Shown piece by piece: positions 25,303 through 36,097 of a stretch of 64,000 nt of DNA. This DNA comes from Lineus longissimus. Lineage: Eukaryota; Nemertea; Pilidiophora; Heteronemertea; Lineidae. The translations under genes and the position numbers were made by a program. The DNA lies in contig NC_088311.1 in NCBI RefSeq assembly GCF_910592395.1, positions 9,180,501-9,244,500 on the forward strand, in the 5' to 3' direction. The stretch's first letter is position 1, and every line of letters starts with the position of its first letter. The notes below the pieces were generated by a model. It was not told the origin of the DNA, searched no databases, and saw only the letters and a list, made by a program, of their open reading frames with translations.

Positions 25303-26164
25303 GTGGAAAAGATCACACTCAACGGAATAATAGTGAGGAACGCATGATGAATGACCTGTGACCATGCCTGATACTTTGCTTGTTTAGACAAATTCTGCAC
25401 ACCAAGATTGGTCATGCATCGTCTAGGGTATACGTTGCTCTATTTGGATGGAAAACACAATACTCTACCACGATTTAAATTACATCTATCTGGACAGGAC
25501 TGTCTTTATTTACCCACGATCTCACAGTAACGGGTGACACTGGATATAAAAACATGTCCGTAAATACCTGTTTTAACAAAAACATCACCAAACTTACGGG
25601 TGGCATGCTATTTATTCTGGCAACTTAATCATCAAACTCCCATATCATCTTAGTAAGGTTCATGGTAGAGCTAGACATTACTTTCCATACATATATTTCA
25701 CACGACATGGATATCATGCGGCCAATATGTTGATGCTTCTATGTCGGTAAAAGAAATAGAATCGATGTTGTTTCAGAATATTTGTTTTGTATTAAATGTA
25801 GGCCTATAACACTGGTTTATAAAAGGTAACTAGTAAACCATGCATATTCTTGGCTGTTATAAGCCAGATCCTGGCCTATCATGTTTTACCTTGGAGTAAC
25901 TCTAAGGTTTTATGACGGACAGAAAATGCTGGTTCAGACCGATAATACAATGTATTCTGGTGCCATCTGCCGGGTTCAAGTTCAAGACACAAAAAATCAT
26001 AACCTGAATATGTCGTCTTGATTGGTCCAGAAATAAACCGTAAAGAGCAGAAAATGTCTTAATTCCATGCACTACAAATACGTCTAATGTACACAAATAC
26101 ATACAAATAATCGTTTTTAGCCAATACTAATGCGCATCCCCTGGAGGTTTTTCAGGCAGTTCAG
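25303..26164. other. Shared 3' flank of two convergent genes
   Basis: An 862-bp gap between the stop of the receptor gene (+) and the stop of the ankyrin-cGLR gene (-). It must hold both 3' UTRs. ATTAAA near 25790 could serve the plus gene. A TTTATT near 25613 reads AATAAA on the minus strand and could serve the other. If both are used the transcripts overlap. No coding frame is convincing here. Confidence 0.4.
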
Positions 26165-29100
26165 CTACAGGTCTAGGTATAATGGTAAAACTGGTGTTTT
26201 CGGTTTTGGTTCGTCGGTATGTTGTTGCTGAGCTGTAAAGGCGAATGGATCTGTGTTGGCCATTTTGGCGGGACCACACAACACCGGTCGTGTTCCTCGT
26301 CCGTGTCTCTCCCATTCTCCCAACTCTTTTTTGTGCTTGCGTTTCTCTACTTGGAACATGACTCGTTCCTTCTTCAGAGCCTTTCTTTTCTCATTGCCAT
26401 CTATTTCTTTCTCATGTGAGAAATCTCTCTCGTACAATGATTGCACGAATCCAAGCATCAGCCTGGTGACCTGTAGGCTATCCTCTACACTCACTCTTGA
26501 CCCCGCCAGTACGTTTATGGTCATGTCAAAAAACATAGGAAGTTTTCCTCTCTTCATACATACCTCTAACTGTTCATACATCATCAGCACCATTTTGCCA
26601 AGGGAGAAGTCGGACCTCACAAACAGCTCAGCCAGATTCAGAAAAACAGTTTTCAGTCTAAAGCTGGTTATATATTCACTGACAAAATTTACATCACCTT
26701 GACTGTTCCTTACTTTGAAACCACACACCTCCGGTTTTCTCAGACACTTGGCCGTTATGAACACTTCCTTAATTCTCTCATCCAATGCTGATATGAAATG
26801 GACCTCAAGGGTCGGGAATGACAACCGCCCAAGCTGGTGCTGGTCCTCTGGTCGAAAAAGCTCTGATACCAGGCTGTTCTCAGACGGAATCTTGGGAACC
26901 ATGTAATATTTCCGTTCTCGTATTTCCTTCTCTGTCATCATCAGTGTGGACCTTGTCTCCTTTGCATGGCTCGTCTGTCCGACGTAGACTTCAATCGCGG
27001 GAACAAAGTCGATGGAAAGGGGAAAATCTTTGAACACCCCGTCACTGTACAACCAGATCCAAGTGGTGCAAGTCTTTCGGTCAGGGTGTCTTTGTGGAGG
27101 TAATGCTATGGTGAATTCACGACCATCATCTAAAAATTTAACCTCACCATTGGTTTGATTATTTTTCCAGAAGGAATCTAGCTTTCCATACATCCAAAGC
27201 CCATGAGAACCGATTATGTTGAGCTTTGTCAAATAAGTTTCTAGTCCTGCTAGATTCGGGTCTTTCATCATGATGTATCCCTCTTGGCAAGATTGATCTT
27301 TTTCGTCACTGTCCATTTCATGGCGTGTATATGGACAAGCCAACCATAACTTGACAAGAAAGTCCATTTCATCGGGCATACCAATCTTGGAGCCCTCAAA
27401 TGAACTGCCACAACCAATGACTTCCACCTCGGTACCACCAGATATTGCACGCCTGATGACTTGTCCTACCACGGTCTTAGCATAACTAACAAATTCTGTC
27501 ATATCGAAATCTACAATTCTGTTAACTGAACCTAGGTATGGCTGCTTTGATAAATCGGCGAGGTTAGGAGCTGCGGATATATCAATGTCGCATGGCATGT
27601 CTCCCTCCCTCATTTGAATTACACTGATCATAGGCGAAGTGCCCTGTAGTAATTTGTAGGTCAAACTGTTCATTTCGCATTCGTGCAAGTAATCGAACGG
27701 TATTTTATCATTGCAATCCTTTGTATTGTAATTTGGACCGGCCTTGACACTTTTCGCAAGCAGTGTTCGGACAACATCATCATTTCTGTGCATCACAGCA
27801 TAATGTAGACAGTTCCTTCTAGAAACATCAGTCTGGTATGGGTCAATGTCCATGTCAAGGAACATTTCTATCAATCCGGAGTGTCCGTAAACGGCAGCGA
27901 TATGCATTACTGATTGTCCTAAGATGTCCAACACTTTCATATCACAACCAGCATTCAGTAGGTCGACGACCGTCTCCTGATTTCCTATCTGGGTGGCATA
28001 ATGAATCGGGGATTTTCCTAGTTTGTCCTTGAGATTTACATCGATATCTGGACAGGACAACAAATATTTGACGTGTTCACGGCATCCTAGATCCGCGGCA
28101 GTGTGGAGGATGGTCGTTTCGTTGTGACCACGTGCGTTGCAGCTCATTTTATCAGGTATCAGAAGTTTCAGTATTTCGGTGTCCGTTTCCATTAAAATGT
28201 TGTGCAAGACCGAAACATCTTCTACATCATGGCAATCTACTGATTCCGCCTTGAGGAGTTCGCGGACAGATCCTGGATGCCCATACAAGGCTGCGAGATG
28301 AATTGGACTCAGTCCTTGGCGATTTTTGAGGTCAACACTGGCTCCGTGTCCAATAAATTCTGCAACCGCTAGCGAGTGTCCTTTCCGTGCCGCCAGGTGC
28401 AAAGGCGTGTTCTGTTCATTATCCCGGACATCTGGATCAACTTTTCCATCTTCATCCTGTAAACGTTTCATCACCAACTTCACAGTGTCAACGTTACCTC
28501 CATACGCACACATATGCAATATCGTTGTAGATCCGCAACTGCTATTCACATTTGCCTTTCTCACGGATTGGGGAAGAGGCTTAGCAAGACATTCGGCATT
28601 ATCAGCGTTCTCTCCCTTCCCCTCCCCCTCCAACATTGACTTTGTTATGTCGGAGTAACCATGAATAGCCGCAAGATGAAAAGGGGTCTGCGAACTACGA
28701 TCTGTCGCATTGACATCTGCACCTGCTTCTAACAGAACCTTGGCCACGCCAAGGTGACCATTTGAAAGCGCTGATTGCAAAGGCGTGCATTCTGAAAGAT
28801 CTCCTTTGATATTGACGTTGGCACCAGCCTTGACCAAATCGGCTGCAATACCAGTGTGACCATTCTCAGCCGCTATGTGCAGGGCTGCCTTACCATCTTT
28901 GTCTGTGCTGTCGACATCAAGCCCTTTCTCTATCATCAACCTGGCAACATCGGTATGCCCTATCTCAAGTGCCAAATGTATGGGTGCTTGGTCAAGTTCT
29001 TCCTCTTTGACCACAAGACTCTCATTAACAGAGAAACCATACGGAGTATGATCAATATAGAAATCCTTAGGCGTTCCACGATAGTACTTCACATTCACAT

Positions 29101-29500
29101 CAGCCCCACCCTCTATCAGAATCTTGGCAATATCAGTGTGATTTTCTCCTAGCGCTAAATGTAAGGAGGTCATTCCGTTGTAGTTGTAGTTGAAATTCAA
29201 ATCGGCCCCGGCTTTAACCAGTTCGTTAGCAATATCACAGAAACCGTTCTTTGCCGCCAACTGCAGAGGAGTGAAATTGTCACGGCCACGAATGTCTACA
29301 TCTGCCGACCCCCGTATCAGTTCCTTTACAACGCTGGTAAATCCTTTTTCGACAGCAATGTGTAACAATGACTGCCCTTCAGTGCCTTTCAAGTTAACAT
29401 TAGCACCGACTAGAATTGCCGACCTAACGACCTTTGGCTGCCCTCCGTAGACGGCACTGACGAGCTTCCTGTCCCCCTTACTCATCGCCCATCTTTCCAT
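26165..29500 (-). CDS. Ankyrin-repeat cGAS-like receptor (Mab-21 nucleotidyltransferase), 1111 aa
   Basis: A single uninterrupted frame. The start chosen is the ATG at 29500-29498 (context AAAATGG). The frame stays open upstream to a good acceptor (CTTCACAG, exon edge 29559), so an upstream coding exon is possible. Residues about 7-620 hold some 16-17 ankyrin repeats (TPLHLAARKGH type), with longer loops after repeats 4 and 8. Residues about 670-1000 are a Mab-21/cGAS-type nucleotidyltransferase: GSSFEGSKIGMPDEMDFLV contains the GS motif (698-699) and acidic pair E711 and D713, and LSIDFVPAIEV supplies the third acid, D831. The FRLKTVFL helix is typical of Mab-21 proteins. The cGAS zinc-knuckle signature was not seen. 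The C-terminus is charged, with a KRKALKKERV stretch. In this family an intact triad predicts cyclic-nucleotide synthesis on ligand sensing; ligand and product are unknown. It converges with the receptor gene. Confidence 0.88.
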   Translation of the reverse strand: MERWAMSKGDRKLVSAVYGGQPKVVRSAILVGANVNLKGTEGQSLLHIAVEKGFTSVVKELIRGSADVDIRGRDNFTPLQLAAKNGFCDIANELVKAGADLNFNYNYNGMTSLHLALGENHTDIAKILIEGGADVNVKYYRGTPKDFYIDHTPYGFSVNESLVVKEEELDQAPIHLALEIGHTDVARLMIEKGLDVDSTDKDGKAALHIAAENGHTGIAADLVKAGANVNIKGDLSECTPLQSALSNGHLGVAKVLLEAGADVNATDRSSQTPFHLAAIHGYSDITKSMLEGEGKGENADNAECLAKPLPQSVRKANVNSSCGSTTILHMCAYGGNVDTVKLVMKRLQDEDGKVDPDVRDNEQNTPLHLAARKGHSLAVAEFIGHGASVDLKNRQGLSPIHLAALYGHPGSVRELLKAESVDCHDVEDVSVLHNILMETDTEILKLLIPDKMSCNARGHNETTILHTAADLGCREHVKYLLSCPDIDVNLKDKLGKSPIHYATQIGNQETVVDLLNAGCDMKVLDILGQSVMHIAAVYGHSGLIEMFLDMDIDPYQTDVSRRNCLHYAVMHRNDDVVRTLLAKSVKAGPNYNTKDCNDKIPFDYLHECEMNSLTYKLLQGTSPMISVIQMREGDMPCDIDISAAPNLADLSKQPYLGSVNRIVDFDMTEFVSYAKTVVGQVIRRAISGGTEVEVIGCGSSFEGSKIGMPDEMDFLVKLWLACPYTRHEMDSDEKDQSCQEGYIMMKDPNLAGLETYLTKLNIIGSHGLWMYGKLDSFWKNNQTNGEVKFLDDGREFTIALPPQRHPDRKTCTTWIWLYSDGVFKDFPLSIDFVPAIEVYVGQTSHAKETRSTLMMTEKEIRERKYYMVPKIPSENSLVSELFRPEDQHQLGRLSFPTLEVHFISALDERIKEVFITAKCLRKPEVCGFKVRNSQGDVNFVSEYITSFRLKTVFLNLAELFVRSDFSLGKMVLMMYEQLEVCMKRGKLPMFFDMTINVLAGSRVSVEDSLQVTRLMLGFVQSLYERDFSHEKEIDGNEKRKALKKERVMFQVEKRKHKKELGEWERHGRGTRPVLCGPAKMANTDPFAFTAQQQHTDEPKPKTPVLPLYLDL

Positions 29501-30158
29501 TTTGACCAATGTTGCTGTTCTCACCCAAAGGGATGAAACCTTCAATAGGCAAGGCACATCTGTGAAGAGAAAAAAAAATTAACGAAAATGGCAATTTATC
29601 TTGAGATAAATCTAAGTGCCGGTGACTCAGGCCTTCCGTGCCAGTTGAAAGTGCCAGTTCTCGCCGAAATGACCCCGCTACATTTTGGAAATGTGTGGTC
29701 ATCACCATTTCGTTGCAGCAACGGTCATTGGCTAATCGTCCAGCCGTTTGTTTGTGTCCGTCGAGAATTACACCCATTAGTCACCAATTCATGACTAGGG
29801 GGTTGAGATCCGGGACTAATGAAGGATCCTTATACGTATACGGATAAAGCTCTGTAGATAGAAGACGATTTTTGTGTACATGCATATCCGTATACATTTA
29901 TTAAAGCATCCTCCATAAGTCGCTGTTCTCAACTTCCCTAACATCGTTATACACTTACCGACTGTGCTTGATTTTATTGTTCTAGCGTACAGCAGGCCTA
30001 CAAACAACACGTAGTTTTCTGCATGATAGGAAAACAGGTCAGCAATCTTGTCATCTAAATCAATATAAATCAAAATTAGGGCGACAATCACAATCTGCGC
30101 AGATTAAATTGAGATGTACAAGTACGCGCGTGTATATATACATGTAGACACGACGTTT

Positions 30159-30385
30159 TTAAAGGGGGGACTCTAGGCAGGAGCAGCGGAGTTGAATTGG
30201 CCATCTTCCGGTGACTAATATGCACAGTAAGGGCCCACGGTCATGTTGGATTCAGCATCAAATATATTCATTGTACAAGCGTGCCTGAATAGTTTTGACG
30301 CACTGCGAGATGGGAGAGACCCCTATTGGTAACATTGGGTAACTTGATCTTGTCTACCTAGCAGCTGCCTATAGTGTCCCTTTAA
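30159..30385. mobile_element. MITE family B copy 2
   Basis: Starts TTAAAGGGGGGACTCTAGGC and ends GCCTATAGTGTCCCTTTAA. It is in the opposite orientation to the copy at 9401-9629 (compare GGCCATCTTCCGGTGACTAAT here with its complement there). About 227 bp, TTAA at both ends. Confidence 0.75.
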
Positions 30386-31110
30386 CGGGTAGCCTTTTAA
30401 ACCCCAACTCCGTTCATTAGAAACCTGAAATTTATACTTGAATTTGAATATTTCTCATTGTGTAAATACGAACTAAATATATAGAATTTAATACTGCTGT
30501 TGTGTAGACAGTGTAGGGACCAAGTGCATCTGGTACTGTTTGAATCACAACCTCGGCTATAGAGGGAAGAGAAGATAGATTTTTCCTTATATTGAAAGTT
30601 TATTGCTATCACTTCCACTAGCGGCCCTCAATACATACGTGCATACAGACATAACAAAATGGCGAGCAATAAAACATATGTTTCCACACGCTGCCTGAGA
30701 CTCTTTATACCACTCCCCTTTACCTTCTCTTTGGTCTTGTGGCTTTTCTGTTATGGATAAAACTTCTCCGTTTGGTGTTGGGATGACACTTATCTGTACT
30801 TCTCTAATAAAACACTCTTGAGCTTCTCTGTATCTTTCCACACACTCTCTTCTCTACTCTCTCGAAAGTGCCTCAAAACTATCTCCAAAACTATTTGACC
30901 ACATGGTAATTGGGCCGGGTTAACATGGTTTTAGGGATGTTTTAACGATCTCAAGACATTGCGGGTCAAGATGCGTTGACCTGGGCCCTGGTACACTTCT
31001 TACCAGTACAACAGACTTAGTGCGCGCTTAATACCCTTTGTGTAGGCGTCCGTCACTGGCGACAACCATCGGAAAGACAGGACCCTATACTCCTCTTTCA
31101 CAAATCCTTC

Positions 31111-31116
31111 TTTATT
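31111..31116 (-). promoter_or_regulatory. Candidate polyadenylation signal AATAAA
   Basis: TTTATT on the plus strand reads AATAAA on the minus strand, about 370 bp downstream of the LicD-gene stop at 31484. This is the only canonical hexamer I noticed in that interval. Confidence 0.4.
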
Positions 31117-31483
31117 CTGAGGGACTGAAATGTACAAATGCCCTCACATGTATACCAATTCCATTATGTACGCCCAAGACTAATATATAACAACTACAGG
31201 CCTTATGCGAAGTTACAATTAACTGGTGTAATGTGCAAATAAGACAGGTTACATGACCGCTTCGGACAAAAAATTAGGCTAAACTTGTTTCGGGTTTAGG
31301 CGGAAATCGTAGGCCTACACGGCATACCATTCAAACAATACTGGAAAATCACTGTAGCTCATCTATTACTGAATGGATTTTTGGTGAAAAAAAAGCCTGG
31401 CCTATTCAATTGCAGTTGATCAAATGTCGTCAGAACGTCATGGCAATATATCATTAAAATGAGTCTACAATTAAACTGCCACG

Positions 31484-34089
31484 TTAAGGCATCATATCAG
31501 CAAACTGCAAACTTCCGTCACCATTATACTTGTCTAAACAATTATGTCCAGTTTTACTTTTGCATGGCTGAAACACATTTGTTGTATAGTTAATCCAGCT
31601 GTCTTTGCCCCCGGTTATGGACCAATGCTGGGCATGCTGGTATATCTCCCGTCCGTAGCGGTTCCGAAAGCACAGTCCCGGATTTCTCGGCCCATTGACG
31701 AACTGTCCATCAAATAAAACCTGAGTTGGATTGCCATTAATTGATCGATCCCTATCCACCCTGGGCATCCCCCACATTTCTATCTTCCATCCCTTATAGA
31801 AAAGGTCCACTTGGCCTCCAGCCACACGGTAGTTTTCACAGCAAAAGGCTTTCTTGTTGTTTTGGAACCGAAAGCCTAATTTTTCAAATTTAGTTTTCAA
31901 TTTACAAAACGCAGTGTAGTTTGCTGAGAGAAACATGATATCTGCGTCCACCTCCCACGGGAGTGCTTTCTCGAATTTCACTGCCCCCAATCCGGTCCCA
32001 GTATCGATTTCACATATGATTCCAGACTCATCGCATATACTCATCACTTTATTAACAGCATCGGCATTGGATTGCATGTCACACGGAGATCGGGCGTTCT
32101 TCTCATGGAACTTGAACACGTGTTTACTACAACTTCGCTTTATAACATGACTGCCTGCGTTTAAAAGTTTTAACAAGTCCCACTTTTCCATGAAGACCTG
32201 CCAGTCATTCCGGCGTGCACTTGACGTGTCCGTTTGGCGCACATGTAGCATGCTATCAGGGCAAACAACAGTTTCTCCGTTATGAAGAAATATACTCAGA
32301 AACCAGTCCTCGTAAAGTCCATTCGTTTCTTTCAAGTGGGCAGTGAAACGATGTTCTTTCAAATATTTTGTTGATGTTACAAATGGGCCCTGAATATAAT
32401 CGCAGAATATACACTCGTGCAGCGACTCGTCATACCCTTCAAAGTACTTTAGCGAGTAGTTTCTATAAACGGACTGAAAACATCCTTTTTTCCAATGTCC
32501 AGTAGGGTACCGGATAGCACCGCCTGCCGCGACAACGTCCAGACTCTCTATTTCTCTGATCAAGCGTTCCAGTCTAGCATCGCCATCCAAACGTATAACA
32601 TTGCGTGCTACAAACACATACATGGTTTTGACGCTCTTTAACATGTCGTTGAACACGGCTCCGTCACCTGAACAATTAGTATCGAATAAAACCAAATTAT
32701 GAAGTCCTAATGCCTTAATTGAATGATGTTTCGAATGATGAACTGATATGAACACCATCATCTTAGTATTCACATTGTACACCGACTTTGCAAGTAGTTC
32801 AATCTCACTAACAACATCGGTCGGGTCACTATCGCAATACTGTTTCACGACGGTCACTAATTCCCATATCGGCCGACTATAATCACATTGTACTGTTTCA
32901 AATCCTTTGTCATAGAATGGATATCCATAAGAAGTATTACTGAACGATTCGGGACAAACACTTTTTGATGGACGCACACCTCTCTTATAGACTTGATCAG
33001 GGTCGATTTTCATATCCTTATACAAAGAGTTCATGATCTGCATTGCATTCTTTAAATGAGCAGCCGTTTTCGAGCCTCGCACGTGCTTCTTTGCGTTATG
33101 AATGAGTTTCCCCATTAACTTAAGTCGTTCAGCTGCTGACTTTAGCGAGAGTTCAGGGGGTTTGTCCCTCATCTAAAAAATAAGAAATGCGTATTTAGAC
33201 AATACCACGACCATGTAACAACGGTGCGGTTTCTAACCAATAATTATACCGACTTTATAGGCCGCTATATATTGTCGGAATTTGTGACTGGTGACTTGAT
33301 ATAGGGCGAAGGGACTATCCCTTAAACTGTAACGGGCATATTCATTTGAATCAAACTATAGTAACCGACCCTTGAAGACGCAGTCTTGTTCGGAAAATCG
33401 GTAGCTTTTTCACAGATAAATCGGTCATACTGCTTTGACTGGAACCTGGTATCATTTATTGGATTTTCTAAAACAAACCATGATGTTATTTTAAGTGGTC
33501 CCATGGTACTACCCCGGAGTTTGCACCACTATACTACACGTTGAATTACAAAGCCATCAATTATGTCGACTGAGCTTGATGGAATTTCTCATAGCCTTTT
33601 AATAGTAGCAAGGGTGCGCTGCTACATTACTCCCCCTCCTGTGGAAAGTTGTGCCCCCACAACAGCGTTTTTCCGAGACCCGAATGTTTAATTAATTATC
33701 CAAAAACTTACCCAGCATCTGACTAATTCATAAACCCCGTTACCACTTCGGGTGCCAAGTAACAGTAACTTTGGCAAAGACCAAGACCAATTCGTCCAGC
33801 CACGCGGGGTTTTAAACCCACGACATCTATTTAGATACAAGGCCGCCATCGATCGAGTCTAACGGGAAATTCCCATTCAGTGTGAGCTATGAGTAAGTAT
33901 CAATGATACCACTACTGCACTTACCCGTATGTATGGCCTGTCCGTATACAGCGTCTTTCTGAAGGAATATACATATTGTAAGCCAAAGCATACAATCACG
34001 CTCAGTAAGATCAACGAAAGCAGGAGGACAATCATGCGTTTGCTGAGACAGAATGTCTTCATGATTTTCAATGAATTGGCTAGCCCCAT
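31484..34089 (-). CDS. Golgi-type glycosyltransferase/LicD (fukutin-related-like) type II membrane protein, 617 aa
   Basis: Two exons: 34089-33925 (within a transcribed exon from 34106, acceptor TTTTTCAG; donor GTAAGT) and 33172-31484 (acceptor TTTTTTAG), joined at phase 0. The N-terminus has a short cytoplasmic part, then a membrane anchor (MIVLLLSLILLSVIVCFGL), as in Golgi type II enzymes. Residues about 165-365 look like a family-2-type glycosyltransferase fold, with LDGD (about 250-253) as a possible DxD and YEDW later. Residues about 420-617 are LicD-like: DTGTGLGAVKF...LPWEVDADI (445-467) is the LicD nucleotidyl-binding core, and GGQVDLFYKGW follows. Fukutin and FKRP of this superfamily transfer ribitol phosphate in dystroglycan glycosylation; bacterial LicD transfers phosphocholine. 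Substrate here is unknown. The Helitron remnant begins only about 60 bp upstream of exon 1. Confidence 0.8.
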
Positions 34090-34164
34090 GCCGATAAGGG
34101 TATTTTCTGAAAAAGAAAATGTTTCTGATTTAACATGTTCAACAATACTGTACTGTGCCCGCAT

Positions 34165-36082
34165 CTTTTAGGTATGTCAATTTCGAGCTCACTCCTCCAT
34201 AATGCTTGTAAAGAAGCTCGAAAGGGTAATGACAACCTAAAAAAACAAGTCCGATCTGTTGGAAATAAATTCCTTAATGCTACTGAAATGTCTGCGCAAG
34301 AAGCATCATACTAAGCATTGCAACTGCCCCTTACCAAAAAGACCCGACAAGTTGTCTTCATTAACACGTCGCCACCAGATGACCGAACTCGTCTGCTAAA
34401 ATCTCCAGAACACTTAGAATTGTTAGGGAGTGAATCTACTGATGTCTTTTCTTCAAATGATATGCAGAGATATGCCAAGCGCCCGAGAGAACTGAATCAT
34501 TACTGCTTAGCAGATTACATAGCCTGCTTGAATATTGTATATCCCAAAGACCTTACTAGAGCATCTTACCCATACGAGGACAACTGTGATGATGCCATAC
34601 GTATTGAAAGCGATTCCACTCCTAACCAGGTGGAGGACGCCATTGAGTACATCAACATTGTCTATCCAAGTGGTGTTAGAATCACTACAAGAGAAACTCC
34701 ACGTGTACTGCGCTCTGTACTATGGGCGGTTATTTCCGCATAAATAGAGGTTGTCTCAAATAGACATTTTATGTCGTGTTATGACTCGAATAGACGTTTG
34801 GTGGCGCTCGTTTTAACGGAGACGTACCTGAAATAAACATATTGTGTCGTATCTCAAATAGACATACACTCAAATAGACGTTTGGTGGCGCTCGTATCTC
34901 AAATAAAGCGCCACCGAACGTCTATTTGAGTGTATGTCTATTTGAAAAGCGCCACCAAACGTCTATTTGAGTTATACACAAAAATCAGAAAACACGACAA
35001 TATGTTTATTTGAGATACGAGCGCCACCAAACGTCTATTTGAGTGTATGTCTATTTGAAAAGCGCCACCAAACGTCTATTCGAGTCATAACACGACATAA
35101 AATGTCTATTTGAGACAACCTCTATTTATGCGGAAATAACCGCCCATACTGTACGCTATAATCAAAACACTGACCCAGAAAATTATTGCAGAGCAGCTCT
35201 TACTTTACATGCCTTGGCGCAATGAAACCAAAGACTTACTTGGCAAATATCAAACATATTCTGCTCATTATGAAGCAGTGAAAACTTTCCTGCAGCACAA
35301 GCAAGCTATGTACAATAGCAATTCCAATATCATCGATATCGTCATGCAATCTGCTGAAGCAGACCATCACAATGAAGACACTGAGACAGCTCCAAGTACA
35401 TCTAAGCAAGATGCTGATGATCATAATACTCCCTCAGCACCTAGTCATGCACACCAGTTTTTTGACCCCCAAAGAAGTTTCAATCAACAAGGTTATGATA
35501 TTGGCACCGACATACAACCAGCCACATACATACCTGATGACAAACTACTCCGCGGATGCATACCTGATGCTGACTATTATGCAACGATCCGCACGCTCAA
35601 CCAAAAGCAACGAGACATATTTATACGTGTTAATAATTGGGTTAGAACCAAAAATCAGCCTCTGCGGCTTTTCTTAACTGGCGGTGCTGGAGTGGGCAAA
35701 TCGGTACTAATACGAGCATTATATCAATCTTTACAAAGATATCTTGTTTCGCAGACAATTGACGATCTTGATCATATACGTGTTTTGAAGTGTGCCCCAA
35801 CAGGTACCCTTTTAACATCGAGGGTTATACCATTCACAGCGCATTCAGTATACCTGTACAACAACAATTTCAACCATACACCCATGATCAATATCAAGCT
35901 GCTTATAATAAATATAAACACCTGCAAGTCTTAATCATTGATGAAATATCTCTGGTTAGCAATGTCATGATAAAACAGATAAGCGACCGATTAAATCAAA
36001 TAAAACGCATAGGGAAAGAGCAAGAAAAGAACACATTTTTTGGCAACATTTTTTGGCAACAGGTGATCTCTACCAACTAAGG
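34165..36082 (+). pseudogene. Helitron/Helentron PIF1-like helicase fragment
   Basis: In-frame text from about 34195 (NKFLNATEMSAQEASY, then QVVFINTSPPDDRTRLLKS and HYCLADYIACLN) matches the region before the helicase in animal Helitron proteins. After a 428-bp insertion, similarity resumes at YNQNTDPENYCRAALTL, then PWRNETKDLLGKYQTYSAHY. The helicase follows: Walker A GGAGVGKS (about 35680-35703), CAPTG, and Walker B LQVLIIDEISLVSN in another frame. Frame breaks lie near 35205 and 35812, and there is a stop at about 34312. It ends at GDLYQLRPFSGV, where a foldback element begins. Motifs III-VI and the whole Rep nuclease part are missing, so it is dead. Confidence 0.82.
34721..35148. mobile_element. 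428-bp palindromic element with 6-bp target duplication
   Basis: The left end TATGGGCGGTTATTTCCGCA has its exact inverted complement ending at 35148; the match runs at least 85 bp inward (to GGTGGCGCT). Flanks carry CTGTAC on both sides (34715-34720, 35149-35154). Removing the element plus one CTGTAC rejoins the helicase-linked reading frame. Inside, the unit CAAATAGACGTTTGGTGGCG occurs repeatedly in both orientations, giving arms made of repeats. No coding capacity; superfamily unknown. Confidence 0.85.
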
Positions 36083-36097
36083 CCTTTTTCAGGTGTA

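Larger units (their letters stand above)
29501..31483. other. 5' flank of the ankyrin-cGLR gene and 3' flank of the LicD gene
   Basis: Contains the acceptor at 29560-29561 for the cGLR coding exon. A possible minus-strand 5' leader exon has donor GTAAGT near 29959-29964 (GCACAGTCG before it) and an ATGCAG acceptor about 60 bases upstream. A MITE lies at 30159-30385. A possible AATAAA on the minus strand at 31116-31111 could end the LicD-gene transcript. Short frames at 30397-30841 have no recognisable similarity. Confidence 0.4.

Noticed and set aside
26253-26702. Plus-strand open frames under the ankyrin-cGLR gene
   Set aside because: They are antisense shadows of a strong coding frame and have no motif of their own.
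30587-30841. 84-codon minus-strand frame between cGLR and LicD genes
   Set aside because: Polar, protein-like composition in part, but no motif or splice support; possibly a leader exon but unproven.
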